From: Haloprofundus salinisoli
GTDB taxonomy: Archaea > Halobacteriota > Halobacteria > Halobacteriales > Haloferacaceae
Assembly (NCBI RefSeq): GCF_020097815.1
Contig: NZ_CP083663.1
Span: forward strand, 1,178,001-1,242,000
Length of the DNA: 64,000 nt
Reading direction: 5' to 3'
Shown: one piece after another, positions 26,893 to 35,136 of the stretch
Layout of the letters: each line of letters opens with the position of its first letter
Numbering within the stretch: position 1 is the stretch's first letter
Translations under genes and position numbers: made by a program
The notes under the pieces: model-generated
Seen by the model: the letters and a program-made list of their open reading frames with translations, nothing else
Told to the model about the DNA's origin: nothing
The model's database searches: none

Positions 26893-28110
26893 ATGCTCGA
26901 TTACGTAGATCTGGAGGCCGACCTCGACGAGGAGGAGCGGATGATTCGCGACACCGCCCGCCGATTCGTCGACGAGAAGGTCAAGCCGGAGATCGGCGAC
27001 CACTACGAGGCGGGGACGTTCCCCGAGGAACTCATCGGTGAGATGGGCGAACTCGGCTTCTACGCGCCGAACCTCGACGGCTACGGCCTCCCGGACGTGG
27101 GCGAGCGCGCCTACGGACTGCTGATGCAGGAGTTGGAGGCCGGCGACGCGGGCATCCGGTCGATGGCGAGCGTGCAGGGTGCGCTCGTGATGTACCCCAT
27201 CCACGCTTTCGGCAGCGAAGAGCAGAAAGAGCGCTGGCTGCCGGATCTGGGAACCGGCGACGCCGTCGGCTGTTTCGGGCTGACCGAGCCGAACCACGGG
27301 TCGAACCCCGCGGGGATGGAGACCCGTGCGGAGCGCGACTCCGCCGAGGAAGCCTCGGCTGACCCCCGAGAAGCGACGAACGCTTCTCGGGACGGCGACG
27401 AGTACGTCCTCAACGGCTCGAAGACGTGGATCACGAACTCGCCCATCGCCGACGTCGCCGTGGTCTGGGCGCGCGACGCCTCCGCCGACGGGTCACCGAT
27501 TCGCGGCTTCCTCGTCGAAACCGACCGCGACGGCGTGACGACGAACAAGATAGACGACAAACTCTCGATGCGCGCGTCCATCACGGGCGAAATCGGTCTC
27601 AACGACGTCCGCATTCCCGAGGAGAACGTCCTCCCGGGCGTCGAGGGGCTGAAGGGCCCGCTGTCGTGTCTCACGCAGGCGCGGTTCGGCATCGCGTGGG
27701 GCGCGGTCGGGGCCGCGCGCGACTGTTTCGAGACGGCGCGGCAGTACGCAACCGACCGCGAGCAGTTCGGCGGTCCCATCGCGCGCTTCCAGATTCAACA
27801 GGAGAAACTCGCGGAGATGGCGACTCAAATCACGACGAGCCAACTGCTGGCGTACCGTCTCGCCGAGTTGAAAGAGCGCGGCGATCTCCGATCCGAGCAG
27901 GTGTCGATGGCCAAGCGCAACAACGTGCGGATGGCGCGCGATCAGGCGCGAATCGCCCGCGAGATGCTCGGCGGCAACGGCATCACGACCGACTACTCGC
28001 CGATGCGGCACCTCTCGAATCTGGAGACGGTGTACACCTACGAGGGTACCCACGACATCCACACCCTGGTGTTGGGGAAGGATCTCACCGGGATTGCGGC
28101 GTTCGAGTAG
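26893..28110 (+). CDS. Acyl-CoA dehydrogenase (glutaryl-CoA-dehydrogenase-like) with inserted segment
   Basis: This 405-residue flavoenzyme oxidises acyl-CoA and passes electrons to ETF. Motifs: GCFGLTEPNHGSNP (about 117-130), KTWITNSPIADVAVVWARD, RFGIAWGAVGAARDCFETA, YATDREQFGGPIARFQ, GGNGITTDYSPMRHLSNLE and VYTYEGTHDIH, whose Glu is the catalytic base in the glutaryl-CoA-DH group. Residues 150-167 (SAEEASADPREATNASRD) interrupt the usual ERD-GDEYVLNG junction and are encoded by two perfect palindromes (27343-27359 and 27365-27391). The 3' end overlaps a 56-bp tandem repeat. The extra residues probably sit in a surface loop. Confidence 0.93.
   Translation: MLDYVDLEADLDEEERMIRDTARRFVDEKVKPEIGDHYEAGTFPEELIGEMGELGFYAPNLDGYGLPDVGERAYGLLMQELEAGDAGIRSMASVQGALVMYPIHAFGSEEQKERWLPDLGTGDAVGCFGLTEPNHGSNPAGMETRAERDSAEEASADPREATNASRDGDEYVLNGSKTWITNSPIADVAVVWARDASADGSPIRGFLVETDRDGVTTNKIDDKLSMRASITGEIGLNDVRIPEENVLPGVEGLKGPLSCLTQARFGIAWGAVGAARDCFETARQYATDREQFGGPIARFQIQQEKLAEMATQITTSQLLAYRLAELKERGDLRSEQVSMAKRNNVRMARDQARIAREMLGGNGITTDYSPMRHLSNLETVYTYEGTHDIHTLVLGKDLTGIAAFE
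27340..27393. repeat. 54-bp in-frame palindromic insertion in the acyl-CoA dehydrogenase
   Basis: Two perfect hairpins lie in tandem. GCCGAGG/CCTCGGC (27343-27349/27353-27359, 3-nt loop) is the first; an 11-bp stem CCCGAGAAGCG/CGCTTCTCGGG (27365-27375/27381-27391, 5-nt loop) is the second. The element length is a multiple of three and GAC flanks it on both sides. It encodes 18 residues not expected in the family. Confidence 0.6.
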
Positions 28111-28245
28111 TGTGTCGCGAGATATCGCAATCGCGGTGAGCAACCGGGATTGCGGCGTTCGAGTAGTGTGTCGCGAGATATCGCAATCGCGGTGAGCAAC
28201 CGGAATTGCGGCGTTCGAGTAGACGTGTCGTGAGAAATCGCGGCC
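28088..28245. repeat. 56-bp tandem repeat, about 2.8 copies, overlapping a stop codon
   Basis: Units start at 28088, 28144 and 28200. The first two are virtually identical; the third diverges after 25 bases. Each unit begins with CCGGGATTGCGGCGTTCGAG followed by TAG, the last codons and stop of the acyl-CoA dehydrogenase, then a segment with CGCGA/TCGCG complementarity. The first copy is inside the gene, the others follow it. Confidence 0.85.
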
Positions 28246-28410
28246 GCGTCGACAACGAGTCCGACTATCTTACAGTCAATTTCTGAACCACTTTTCTGGA
28301 TACGCCGCAGACGTTGGAAATCGGGCACCTCTTCCGGTTGGGGATGTACGTTTCGGTTGTGACACGGGCGGGCAGGCTTTACCTGTCGACGACGTAGCGT
28401 CGGACGAGCC
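28246..28410. other. Upstream region of the 95-aa gene
   Basis: No ORF is supported here. CTTTACC at 28377-28383 lies about 31 bp before the ATG at 28411 and is the likely TATA box. A TTACAGTCAATTTCT stretch near 28270 is locally AT-rich. Confidence 0.4.
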
Positions 28411-28698
28411 ATGACCACTCCAGCGTACAACGGCTCAGCCGAACTCGACCTCACGCACGCCGAGTCGTGGGTCGTCCACGCCGCCGTTCTCGCGGCCATC
28501 GAGCGCACGCTCGACACTGGGCAGAGACCGATGCAGGAACACGCCCTCCGCGAGAAGGTCGAAGAGGACGAAACGTTCACCGGCAGCGAACTCCGGAGAC
28601 TCCGACAGATGCTTGCGACGTATCTGGATTCCGCACCCGAACGTGACGTCGAACCCGGCGAAGCCGTACTCGGCTACATCCGCCGAACCATCGATTGA
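28411..28698 (+). CDS. Small helical haloarchaeal protein, 95 aa
   Basis: This acidic, helix-rich protein has LTHAESWVVHAAVLAAIERTL followed by EHALREKVEEDETFTGSE and RRLRQMLATYLDSAPERDV. No known catalytic or metal motif is seen. It resembles small conserved haloarchaeal proteins of unknown function. A TATA-like CTTTACC lies 31 bp upstream. Confidence 0.6.
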   Translation: MTTPAYNGSAELDLTHAESWVVHAAVLAAIERTLDTGQRPMQEHALREKVEEDETFTGSELRRLRQMLATYLDSAPERDVEPGEAVLGYIRRTID

Positions 28699-28752
28699 CA
28701 GTCGCCCTCGGTCCCCGAACCGAGCGAACGCGCCGCCGTCTCGCCGCCCCCG

Positions 28753-29109
28753 TCAGATCGACGACCGGCTGACGAGACGTCCCCACACCGCCCGTCGGTC
28801 GGCGGCCCATCGATAGAGTCGCTCGCGGACCGACGGATACGCCGGTACTCGCCGAAGTACCGAGAACACTCCTTTGAAGACGGGATGTGACGCCGCGAGC
28901 GCTCGCTCCGCGGCCGCCCCGCAGGAGTAGACCGTGTCGTCGATGAGGAGGTGCGCGCACGTCTCGTAGTCCGCCGGAAGGTGAGTGAGGTGGTCGTCCG
29001 TGAGTTCTGCGAAGCCGACCAGCTCGAACCCCCCGTAGCGGCCGGCGACGACGGCACACCACGTGCAGAAACCGCAGTCGTCGTCGTACACGAGACGTGG
29101 CGCGGACAT
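28753..29109 (-). CDS. DCC1-like thiol-disulfide oxidoreductase (DUF393)
   Basis: This 118-residue protein has the DUF393 N-terminus RLVYDDDCGFCTWCA, where the DxDCxxC motif gives the family its name (DCC). The redox-active cysteine pair is C13/C16 (DCGFC), with C19 close by. The family has a thioredoxin-like fold, and the substrate is unknown. The C-terminal VRERLYRWAADRRAVWGR is typical of the family. Confidence 0.85.
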   Translation of the reverse strand: MSAPRLVYDDDCGFCTWCAVVAGRYGGFELVGFAELTDDHLTHLPADYETCAHLLIDDTVYSCGAAAERALAASHPVFKGVFSVLRRVPAYPSVRERLYRWAADRRAVWGRLVSRSSI

Positions 29110-29151
29110 ACGCTCCCGTTCGACGGCCGCTCCCTTAATGTTCTCCGTTTT

Positions 29152-29628
29152 TCACTCCTCCCAGTAGCTGACGGTGTCGTCGCGGCGGTAGTAGCCCTCG
29201 ACGACTCGCGGGGCGTCGCTGCCGGGGGCCGACCCGGCGAAGATGCCGATCTTCCGCGAGTCGGGGTAGACGCTCACCTCCGGATCGTCCATCGTCGACA
29301 GCATCAGGTAGCAAAGCGGTGTCTCGGACTCGTTGCGGACCCGGTGGGCGCTCTCCTCGCCGGCCGGGAGGGCGACGTAGTCGCCTTCGCGCAGGTCGTG
29401 CTCGTCGCCGTCGAGGCGGAGTATGCCGCGACCGGAGAGCACGTAGATGGCCTCCTCGTTGCCCGTGTGAAAGTGGTACGGCCACGAGTTACCGCCGGGC
29501 GGGAGTTCGTAGAGGCTACAGCCGAGACGCTTGCCGCCGGCGGCGCTGGCGAGTTTCTTCCGGCGAAAGTGGGTGTCGTCGCGCTCGGTCTCGCTCCAGT
29601 CGAGGTCGTCGTCGTTGACAGGTTCCAT
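29152..29628 (-). CDS. Cupin-domain protein
   Basis: This 158-residue single-domain cupin has its metal-binding first motif in PYHFHTGNEEAIYVLSGRG (about 50-68) and second motif in GDYVALPAGEESAHRVRN (about 82-99). The histidines and glutamate of G(x)5HxH(x)3-4E(x)6G are all present, so a bound metal is likely. The function may be a sugar or small-molecule isomerase, or a sensor. The start was set at ATG 29626-29628 (MEPVNDDDLDW). Confidence 0.85.
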   Translation of the reverse strand: MEPVNDDDLDWSETERDDTHFRRKKLASAAGGKRLGCSLYELPPGGNSWPYHFHTGNEEAIYVLSGRGILRLDGDEHDLREGDYVALPAGEESAHRVRNESETPLCYLMLSTMDDPEVSVYPDSRKIGIFAGSAPGSDAPRVVEGYYRRDDTVSYWEE

Positions 29629-29724
29629 ACGCCGAGTTCGGCACCGACCGCTATCAATCCAGATGAGAAAACCACTTGATTCGACCGAATCGAGGGATGA
29701 GAACGCCTTCTGAGAGCATAAAAT

Positions 29725-29764
29725 CTCGCGGAGACGCCGTCGTTTCACTCCGCTCGCGGAGACG
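29725..29764. promoter_or_regulatory. Direct repeat CTCGCGGAGACG x2 before the ferredoxin gene
   Basis: Copies at 29725-29736 and 29753-29764 are 28 bp apart, close to three helical turns, and the second ends 4 bp before the TATA-like CTTAAGTAG (29769-29777). That box is 27 bp before the ferredoxin ATG. The arrangement suits an activator or repressor site. Confidence 0.4.
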
Positions 29765-29781
29765 TGCGCTTAAGTAGCTGA

Positions 29782-30120
<339 letters not shown>

Positions 30121-30220
30121 GCGAGCCGTCGTTTCTCCGCGCGACAGTCACCAGCGACTGATAGTCCGGTACGCCGACCGATGTGTAGTTAGAACTTCGT
30201 GGCCGTGGCACGTGACCTGT

Positions 30221-30682
30221 ATGACCTCTGAAGATGTCACGGACACGCTGAAACAGGCGTACATGGACGAGATCGAGACGGTGATGAACTACCTGACGAA
30301 CTCCATCGTCCTCGACGGCGTGAGCGCCGAGGAAGTCAAGGAGTCGCTCCACGAGGACATCCAGGAGGAACTCAGTCACGCGGAGATGCTCGGTGAACGC
30401 CTGAAACAGCTCGACGAACAGCCACCGGGCTCCGCCGAGTTCAAACCCAGCCAGGAGACGCTTCAACCGCCGGAGGACACGACGGACGTGTACTCCGTTA
30501 TCGACGGCGTGCTCGACGCCGAGGAGGACGCCATCGAGACGTACCGGACGCTCATCAAGCAGGCCGAGGAGGCGGGCGACCCCGTCACCGAGGACATCGG
30601 CGTGACCATCCTCGCCGACGAGGAGGCTCACCGCACCGAGTTCCGCGGCTTCAAAAAGGAGTACAAGGGCGACCGAGCGTGA
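30221..30682 (+). CDS. Ferritin-like (rubrerythrin-type) four-helix protein
   Basis: This 153-residue all-helical acidic protein carries carboxylate/histidine ligands in a ferritin-like spacing. They are EIETVMNY (about 16-23), EELSHAEML (about 46-54), EEDAIETYRTLI (about 100-111) and ADEEAHRTEF (about 131-140), giving two ExxH motifs for a di-iron centre. No rubredoxin domain is seen. It could store iron or reduce peroxide. Start ATG 30221, since the longer frame passes through the intergenic gap. Confidence 0.85.
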   Translation: MTSEDVTDTLKQAYMDEIETVMNYLTNSIVLDGVSAEEVKESLHEDIQEELSHAEMLGERLKQLDEQPPGSAEFKPSQETLQPPEDTTDVYSVIDGVLDAEEDAIETYRTLIKQAEEAGDPVTEDIGVTILADEEAHRTEFRGFKKEYKGDRA

Positions 30683-30702
30683 GAGACGGCGGATAAGTCG
30701 GT

Positions 30703-32931
30703 TCAGTCGGCCGTCGCCGGACGACCGTCTTCACCGACCGACGACGCTCGCGCTTCCTTCGCGTCGAGCGCTTCGATGAGCAGCTCGGCGACGTCGACGA
30801 TTTCGAGGTCGTCTTCGAAGTTCCCCGTCTTTCGGCCGTCCTCGTACATCGTCATGCACATCGGGCAGGCGACGACGAACTTCTCGACGGCCGACCCGGC
30901 GTCGGTGTCTTCGAGCGCCTCGCGGAGCCGTTCTTCGCTGGGTTTCGGCTCTTCGTCGAACTCCATCCAGAGACCGCCGCCGCCGCCCCCGCAGCAGAAG
31001 GAGTCGGCGCGGTTGCGCGGCATCTCGTAGAGGTCGCAGCCCGTCGCGCGGATGATGTCGCGCGGGGCTTCGTACACGTCGTTGTAGCGGCCGAGATGGC
31101 AGGGGTCGTGGTAGGTGACCGTGTAGTCGAGCTCCGTGCCGTCGAGACCGAGGCGGCCGTCGTTGACGAGCTGTTCGACGACCTGCGACCAGTGGTACAC
31201 CGGAATTTCGCCTCCCTGGTTCCAGAACTCGTCGTACTCGAACGGCATCACGGGGTCGTCGGCGAACTCGCCGAAGTCGATCTCGGGGTACTCGTTCTTC
31301 ATCGTGTTGTACGAGTGCGGGTCCGTGCAGACGATTTTCTCGAACTCGCACTCCTCGAACGTCTCGACGTGGTGGCCGGCGAGTTCGAGGTAGAGGAACT
31401 CCTCGCCGACGCGACGGATGTCGTTGCCGTCGAACTTCTCGTCGTCGAAGAGGATGCCGAAGGAGACGCCGGCGCGCTCGAACAGCGTGGCGAGAGAGCG
31501 CGCGACCTTCTTGTTCCGGTCGTCGTAGCTCGGGTAGTCGCCGACGTACCAGAGGAACTCGACTTCCTCCTCGCGGGCGTCGGTGAGCTCGAAGTCGAGG
31601 TCCGTCGCCCAGTCGGCGCGCTTGCGCGGCGGGTCGCCGAACGTGTTGCCCTTCTGCATCAGATTACCGAAGACGTCCTGCATGTTCGACTGCACCGCCC
31701 CCTCGTCGGTGAGCTGGCGGTTCATCCGCGTGAAGGAGTTCAGGTGCTCGATCTCGACCGGACAGGCGTCCATGCAGGCCATACAGGCCATGCACGACTC
31801 CATCGTCTCGGCGGCGATAACCGCGTTCCCGCCGTCGGCGACGATGGGTTTCTGCTCGGTCTCGCCGGCGTCGAGCGACTCGCGGTAGGATTTCAGGTCG
31901 AGAATCACGTCGCGCGGGTCGAGCGGTCGGCCGGAGGCCTTCGCCGGGCAGACCGACGAACAGCGGCCGCACTTCGTGCAGGCGTCCTGGTCGAGTATCT
32001 CCTTCCAGGAGAAGTCGTCGATGGAGTCGGCGTTGACGTGGTCCAGGTCGGCGGGGACGCCCGGGAGGCGCTTTCCCGCCCGCTCGTCGCGGGTGACGAC
32101 GTTGGCGAACGACGAGAGCATGTGGAACGGCTTCGCGTAGGGAATCCACGCGATGAAGCCGAGCGCGAGAAGCGAGTGACTCCACCAGCCGAACCAGTAC
32201 AGCGACTCGGCCTGTCCGGCCGACATCCCCGCGCCGTCGAAGACGAGCGCGAGGAAGTAGCCGACGAAGCTCACCGTCTCGAACTCGGGGAAGCCGGTGC
32301 CGACGATGCGGAGGGCCTCGATGAGGTAGCCGCCGACGCCGAGCAGAAACAGCGTCCAGATGAACGCGTCGTCCTCCATCGAGGTGTGTTTTCCCCAGAG
32401 TCGGTCGTGACGGACGACGTACCGTCGGTACAGCGCCATGGAGACGCCGACGACGAACAGAAAGCCCATCGCGTCCATCACGAGCGAGTACGAGAGGTAG
32501 AACTCGCCCCGGAAGAACGACCCCTGGCCGAGCAGTTTCGTCCAGAGGTCCATATCCACCATCAGGATGGTCGTCCCGATGAGCAGCGTCAGAAAGCCCC
32601 AGAGGATGAACGCGTGCATCACGCCCGCGTAGAGGTCGCGGTCGAACTGCTTCTCGTTCGAGAGGACGATTCGCGCCGCGGTGTTAACTCGCTCGGGGAG
32701 GTTGGTGAGACGGTCGAAGGGTTCGTCGCTGCCCCGGGTGTAGCGGGCGAATCGCTCGTAGACGCCGTAGGCGAAGACCAGAATCACCAGCGCCGCCAGC
32801 CAGTAGAAGACGGCTTCGCCGACGTGGCTGATGGTCCAGAACGTCTCCCGCGTCGGCGTCCCCGACTGCAGGAGCGTCGCTGGAACGCTCGGAGACGGCG
32901 CGAGCATGCCGCCTACCTGCAAATCTATCAT
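30703..32931 (-). CDS. HdrD-like Fe-S oxidoreductase fused to NarI-like membrane domain (EMO-type)
   Basis: This 742-residue protein has four or five membrane helices in the first ~260 residues, resembling a NarI b-type cytochrome. Two [4Fe-4S] motifs follow (CTKCGRCSSVCP near 315, CMACMACMDACP near 380) and a cysteine-rich CCG domain (YHDPCHLGRYNDVYEAPRDI, then CCGGGGGGLW). The first CCG repeat lacks its cysteines. The order matches proteins proposed to pass electrons from ETF to menaquinone during fatty-acid oxidation. The start was set at ATG 32929-32931; a TTG two codons upstream is possible. Confidence 0.88.
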   Translation of the reverse strand: MIDLQVGGMLAPSPSVPATLLQSGTPTRETFWTISHVGEAVFYWLAALVILVFAYGVYERFARYTRGSDEPFDRLTNLPERVNTAARIVLSNEKQFDRDLYAGVMHAFILWGFLTLLIGTTILMVDMDLWTKLLGQGSFFRGEFYLSYSLVMDAMGFLFVVGVSMALYRRYVVRHDRLWGKHTSMEDDAFIWTLFLLGVGGYLIEALRIVGTGFPEFETVSFVGYFLALVFDGAGMSAGQAESLYWFGWWSHSLLALGFIAWIPYAKPFHMLSSFANVVTRDERAGKRLPGVPADLDHVNADSIDDFSWKEILDQDACTKCGRCSSVCPAKASGRPLDPRDVILDLKSYRESLDAGETEQKPIVADGGNAVIAAETMESCMACMACMDACPVEIEHLNSFTRMNRQLTDEGAVQSNMQDVFGNLMQKGNTFGDPPRKRADWATDLDFELTDAREEEVEFLWYVGDYPSYDDRNKKVARSLATLFERAGVSFGILFDDEKFDGNDIRRVGEEFLYLELAGHHVETFEECEFEKIVCTDPHSYNTMKNEYPEIDFGEFADDPVMPFEYDEFWNQGGEIPVYHWSQVVEQLVNDGRLGLDGTELDYTVTYHDPCHLGRYNDVYEAPRDIIRATGCDLYEMPRNRADSFCCGGGGGGLWMEFDEEPKPSEERLREALEDTDAGSAVEKFVVACPMCMTMYEDGRKTGNFEDDLEIVDVAELLIEALDAKEARASSVGEDGRPATAD

Positions 32932-33026
32932 ACTCAATCACCGGGGTACGGACCGGTTAAATCTTGCCACCGGCTTCGCCGCGCGAGAGAGCACGAAGCG
33001 GGCGGGAGCGATAGACGGCGTGGCGG

Positions 33027-33731
33027 TCAGAGAAGCGCCCACAGCGCGAGAACTACCGCGACGGCAAACCCGAGCGAGTCCAGACAGCCGAACCGCAGCG
33101 TCGGGAGCGTCGGATTCCACGCGAAACAGCGGGCGCGAAGCGCGAGCGACAGTCGGTCGGCCCGGCCGAACGCGCGGTTCAGTCCCGCAACCGACGTGAG
33201 TCGAATTCGCTCGACGACCGGTCGCTCGTCGCCGAGGCGGGCGGCCATCGCCTCGCGCGTCCGCTGCAGATCCGAGAGTAGGAGGGGAAAAAAGCGGAAG
33301 ACGAGCGCGATTCCCATGCCGAGAAACGGTCCGAGTTTGCCGGGGACGGTACGCTGGATGGCCGCTCGGGTGTCGCGGACGGGCGTCGACCGAACGTAGG
33401 CGGCGGTGACGAACAGCACGAGGAGTGCGCGATAACTGGCGAGTGCGGGGTCGTAGGCGTCGGCGACGACGACCCACAGCGGCCCGAGCGTCAGCGCCGA
33501 GACGAGCGGTCCGGCGACCAGAAACGGGAGGACGAACCGATACTCCCGGAGCGCCGCCAGCGGCGAGAGACCTGAAGAGAGGAGAAGCGCGGCGGTCACA
33601 GCCGAGAGCACGAGGAGGCCTCTCGGCGTCTCGTGAGCGAACGCGGCGGCGACGAAGGCGAACTGCACGAGCAGTTTGGTCCGCGGGTCGAGACGGTGGG
33701 CGAGCGAGTCGCCGGGCATGTAGCTCAACAC
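33027..33731 (-). CDS. bioN: ECF transporter T component, biotin (BioN-like)
   Basis: This 234-residue membrane protein is of the CbiQ/EcfT family. An N-terminal SLAHRLDPRTKLLVQFAF leads into five to six helices, and the coupling motifs lie in the cytoplasmic part (MAARLGDERPVVERIRLTS, with ARLGDE near 152; ALRARCF near 196). It connects the ATPase to the substrate-binding BioY. The start is a GTG at 33729-33731, overlapping the bioM stop by 7 bp; ATG 33717-33719 is the alternative. It is the last gene of the bio cluster. Confidence 0.85.
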   Translation of the reverse strand: MLSYMPGDSLAHRLDPRTKLLVQFAFVAAAFAHETPRGLLVLSAVTAALLLSSGLSPLAALREYRFVLPFLVAGPLVSALTLGPLWVVVADAYDPALASYRALLVLFVTAAYVRSTPVRDTRAAIQRTVPGKLGPFLGMGIALVFRFFPLLLSDLQRTREAMAARLGDERPVVERIRLTSVAGLNRAFGRADRLSLALRARCFAWNPTLPTLRFGCLDSLGFAVAVVLALWALL

Positions 33732-34444
33732 GAGTCGGCGGGCGGGACGCGCACGTCGAGGTCCGCGAGCGCTTCGCGGGTCGACGCCGATTCGGGGTCG
33801 CCGTCGACGACGACCCGCCCGTCGGCCATCGCCACGACCCGGTCCGAGAGCGAGAGGAGGTCGCGCAGGTCGTGCGTGACGACGACGACGCTCGTCCCCC
33901 TCGCGTGAAGCGACCGGAGGCGGTCGAGAACCGAGCGCCGCGCGGGTTCGTCGAGGCCGGTGAACGGTTCGTCCAGCACGAGGTGCGTCGGGTCCATCGC
34001 CAGCGCGCCCGCGATAGCGACGCGTTCGCGCTCGCCCCCCGAGAGGTCGGCCACGCGCTCGTCTCCTCTCCCTTGGAGGTTGACCGCCGAGAGCGCGGCG
34101 TCGACGCGACGGTCGATTTCGGGGCGAGAGAGGCCGAGGTTCTCGGGCCCGAACGCCACGTCCGCACCGATAGTAGCCGCGACGAGTTGGTCGCGCGGGT
34201 CCTGAAACACCATCCCGACGGCTGTTCGGGCGGCGACGAGGTCCTCGTGGACTGCTGTGCCGTCGACCGACACCTCGCCCGCGTCGGGGTCGAGGAGGCC
34301 GTTGAAGTGGCGGACGAGCGTCGACTTTCCCGACCCATTCGCGCCGACGAGCAGGACGAACTCGCCGTCGTCGACGGTGAGCGACACGTCGTCGACGGCG
34401 ACGGTGTCGCCGTAGCGGTGCGAGAGGTTTCGGACCCGAATCAT
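33725..34444 (-). CDS. bioM: ECF transporter ATPase, biotin (BioM-like)
   Basis: This 239-residue ABC ATPase has Walker A GANGSGKS (about 34-41), Q-loop GMVFQDPRDQL, signature LSGGERERVAIAGALA (about 135-150) and Walker B LVLDEPFTGLDEP, then the H-loop VVVTHDLRD. Its product would energise the bioY/bioN transporter. It begins directly at the bioY stop and overlaps bioN, so the three genes are surely one operon. Confidence 0.93.
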   Translation of the reverse strand: MIRVRNLSHRYGDTVAVDDVSLTVDDGEFVLLVGANGSGKSTLVRHFNGLLDPDAGEVSVDGTAVHEDLVAARTAVGMVFQDPRDQLVAATIGADVAFGPENLGLSRPEIDRRVDAALSAVNLQGRGDERVADLSGGERERVAIAGALAMDPTHLVLDEPFTGLDEPARRSVLDRLRSLHARGTSVVVVTHDLRDLLSLSDRVVAMADGRVVVDGDPESASTREALADLDVRVPPADSC

Positions 34445-35029
34445 CTACGCGGCGGCGATGGCGTCCGAACGGACGATGCCGACGGCGGCGGCGATTTTCA
34501 GCGCGTCGGTGGGGAGGAACGCGGCCGCGCCGACGGCAAACGCCTCGCCGACGCCGATACCGAGGACGGCCATCAGCCCGGCCACCCCGAGCGCGTAGAT
34601 GACGACGGTACCGGCGACCATCGCACCGACGAGCAGCGGCGTGCTCGCCGCGCGGTAGTCGCGGAGTGAGACGCCGCGGTGGACGACGACGCCGACGAGG
34701 GCGGCGGCGACGGGGTACGACCAGAGGTAGCCGAGCGTCGGGTCCGCCAGCAGCGAGCCGAAGCCGGCACCGCCGCCCGCGAAGACGGGGACGCCCGCCG
34801 CGCCGGCGGCGAGGTACAGCACCATCGCCGCGCCACCCCAGACGGGGCCGAGCATGATTCCTGCGAGGAAGACGCCGAGCACCTGCAAGGTGACCGGCGC
34901 GGGAGAGATGGGATTCGGAAACGAGACGTAGGCGAACGCGCCCATCAGCGCCGCGAACAGCGCGGCGCGGGCGACGTTTTTCACCGTCTCGTCGCCGACG
35001 AGTTCGACGTTGTCCGTCGATGTAGCCAT
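34445..35029 (-). CDS. bioY: Biotin-binding S component BioY
   Basis: This 194-residue membrane protein has six helices with the BioY features PAPVTLQVLGVFLAGIMLGP (about 43-62) and YLAAGAAGVPVFAGGGAGFG (about 72-91), which form the biotin pocket. The start is ATG 35027-35029 (MATSTDNVELVGD). It is the first gene of bioY-bioM-bioN and is preceded by a BirA-like operator and TATA box, so biotin repression is expected. Confidence 0.93.
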   Translation of the reverse strand: MATSTDNVELVGDETVKNVARAALFAALMGAFAYVSFPNPISPAPVTLQVLGVFLAGIMLGPVWGGAAMVLYLAAGAAGVPVFAGGGAGFGSLLADPTLGYLWSYPVAAALVGVVVHRGVSLRDYRAASTPLLVGAMVAGTVVIYALGVAGLMAVLGIGVGEAFAVGAAAFLPTDALKIAAAVGIVRSDAIAAA

Positions 35030-35041
35030 GGTTCGATTGTC

Positions 35042-35073
35042 TCGTAAACCCACTTTAACACCACGGTTTACGA
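35042..35073 (-). promoter_or_regulatory. BirA-type biotin operator upstream of bioY
   Basis: TCGTAAACC (35042-35050) and GGTTTACGA (35065-35073) form a perfect 9-bp inverted repeat with 14 bp between. The known BirA operator in bacteria and archaea is TTGTAAACC-N14/15-GGTTTACAA; the match differs at one position per arm. The spacer holds the TATA-like GTTAAAGT (minus strand), centred about 27 bp before the bioY ATG, so bound BirA would block TBP/TFB. Confidence 0.75.
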
Positions 35074-35136
35074 CACTCTGTACTCCGTGTGAGTTGGCAG
35101 TAGGCTTTTGTACGGCAGGGATGTCTAATAGCCACC

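Noticed and set aside
28088-28245. Possible CRISPR array
   Set aside because: The units are contiguous copies with no spacers, and they include the end of a gene.
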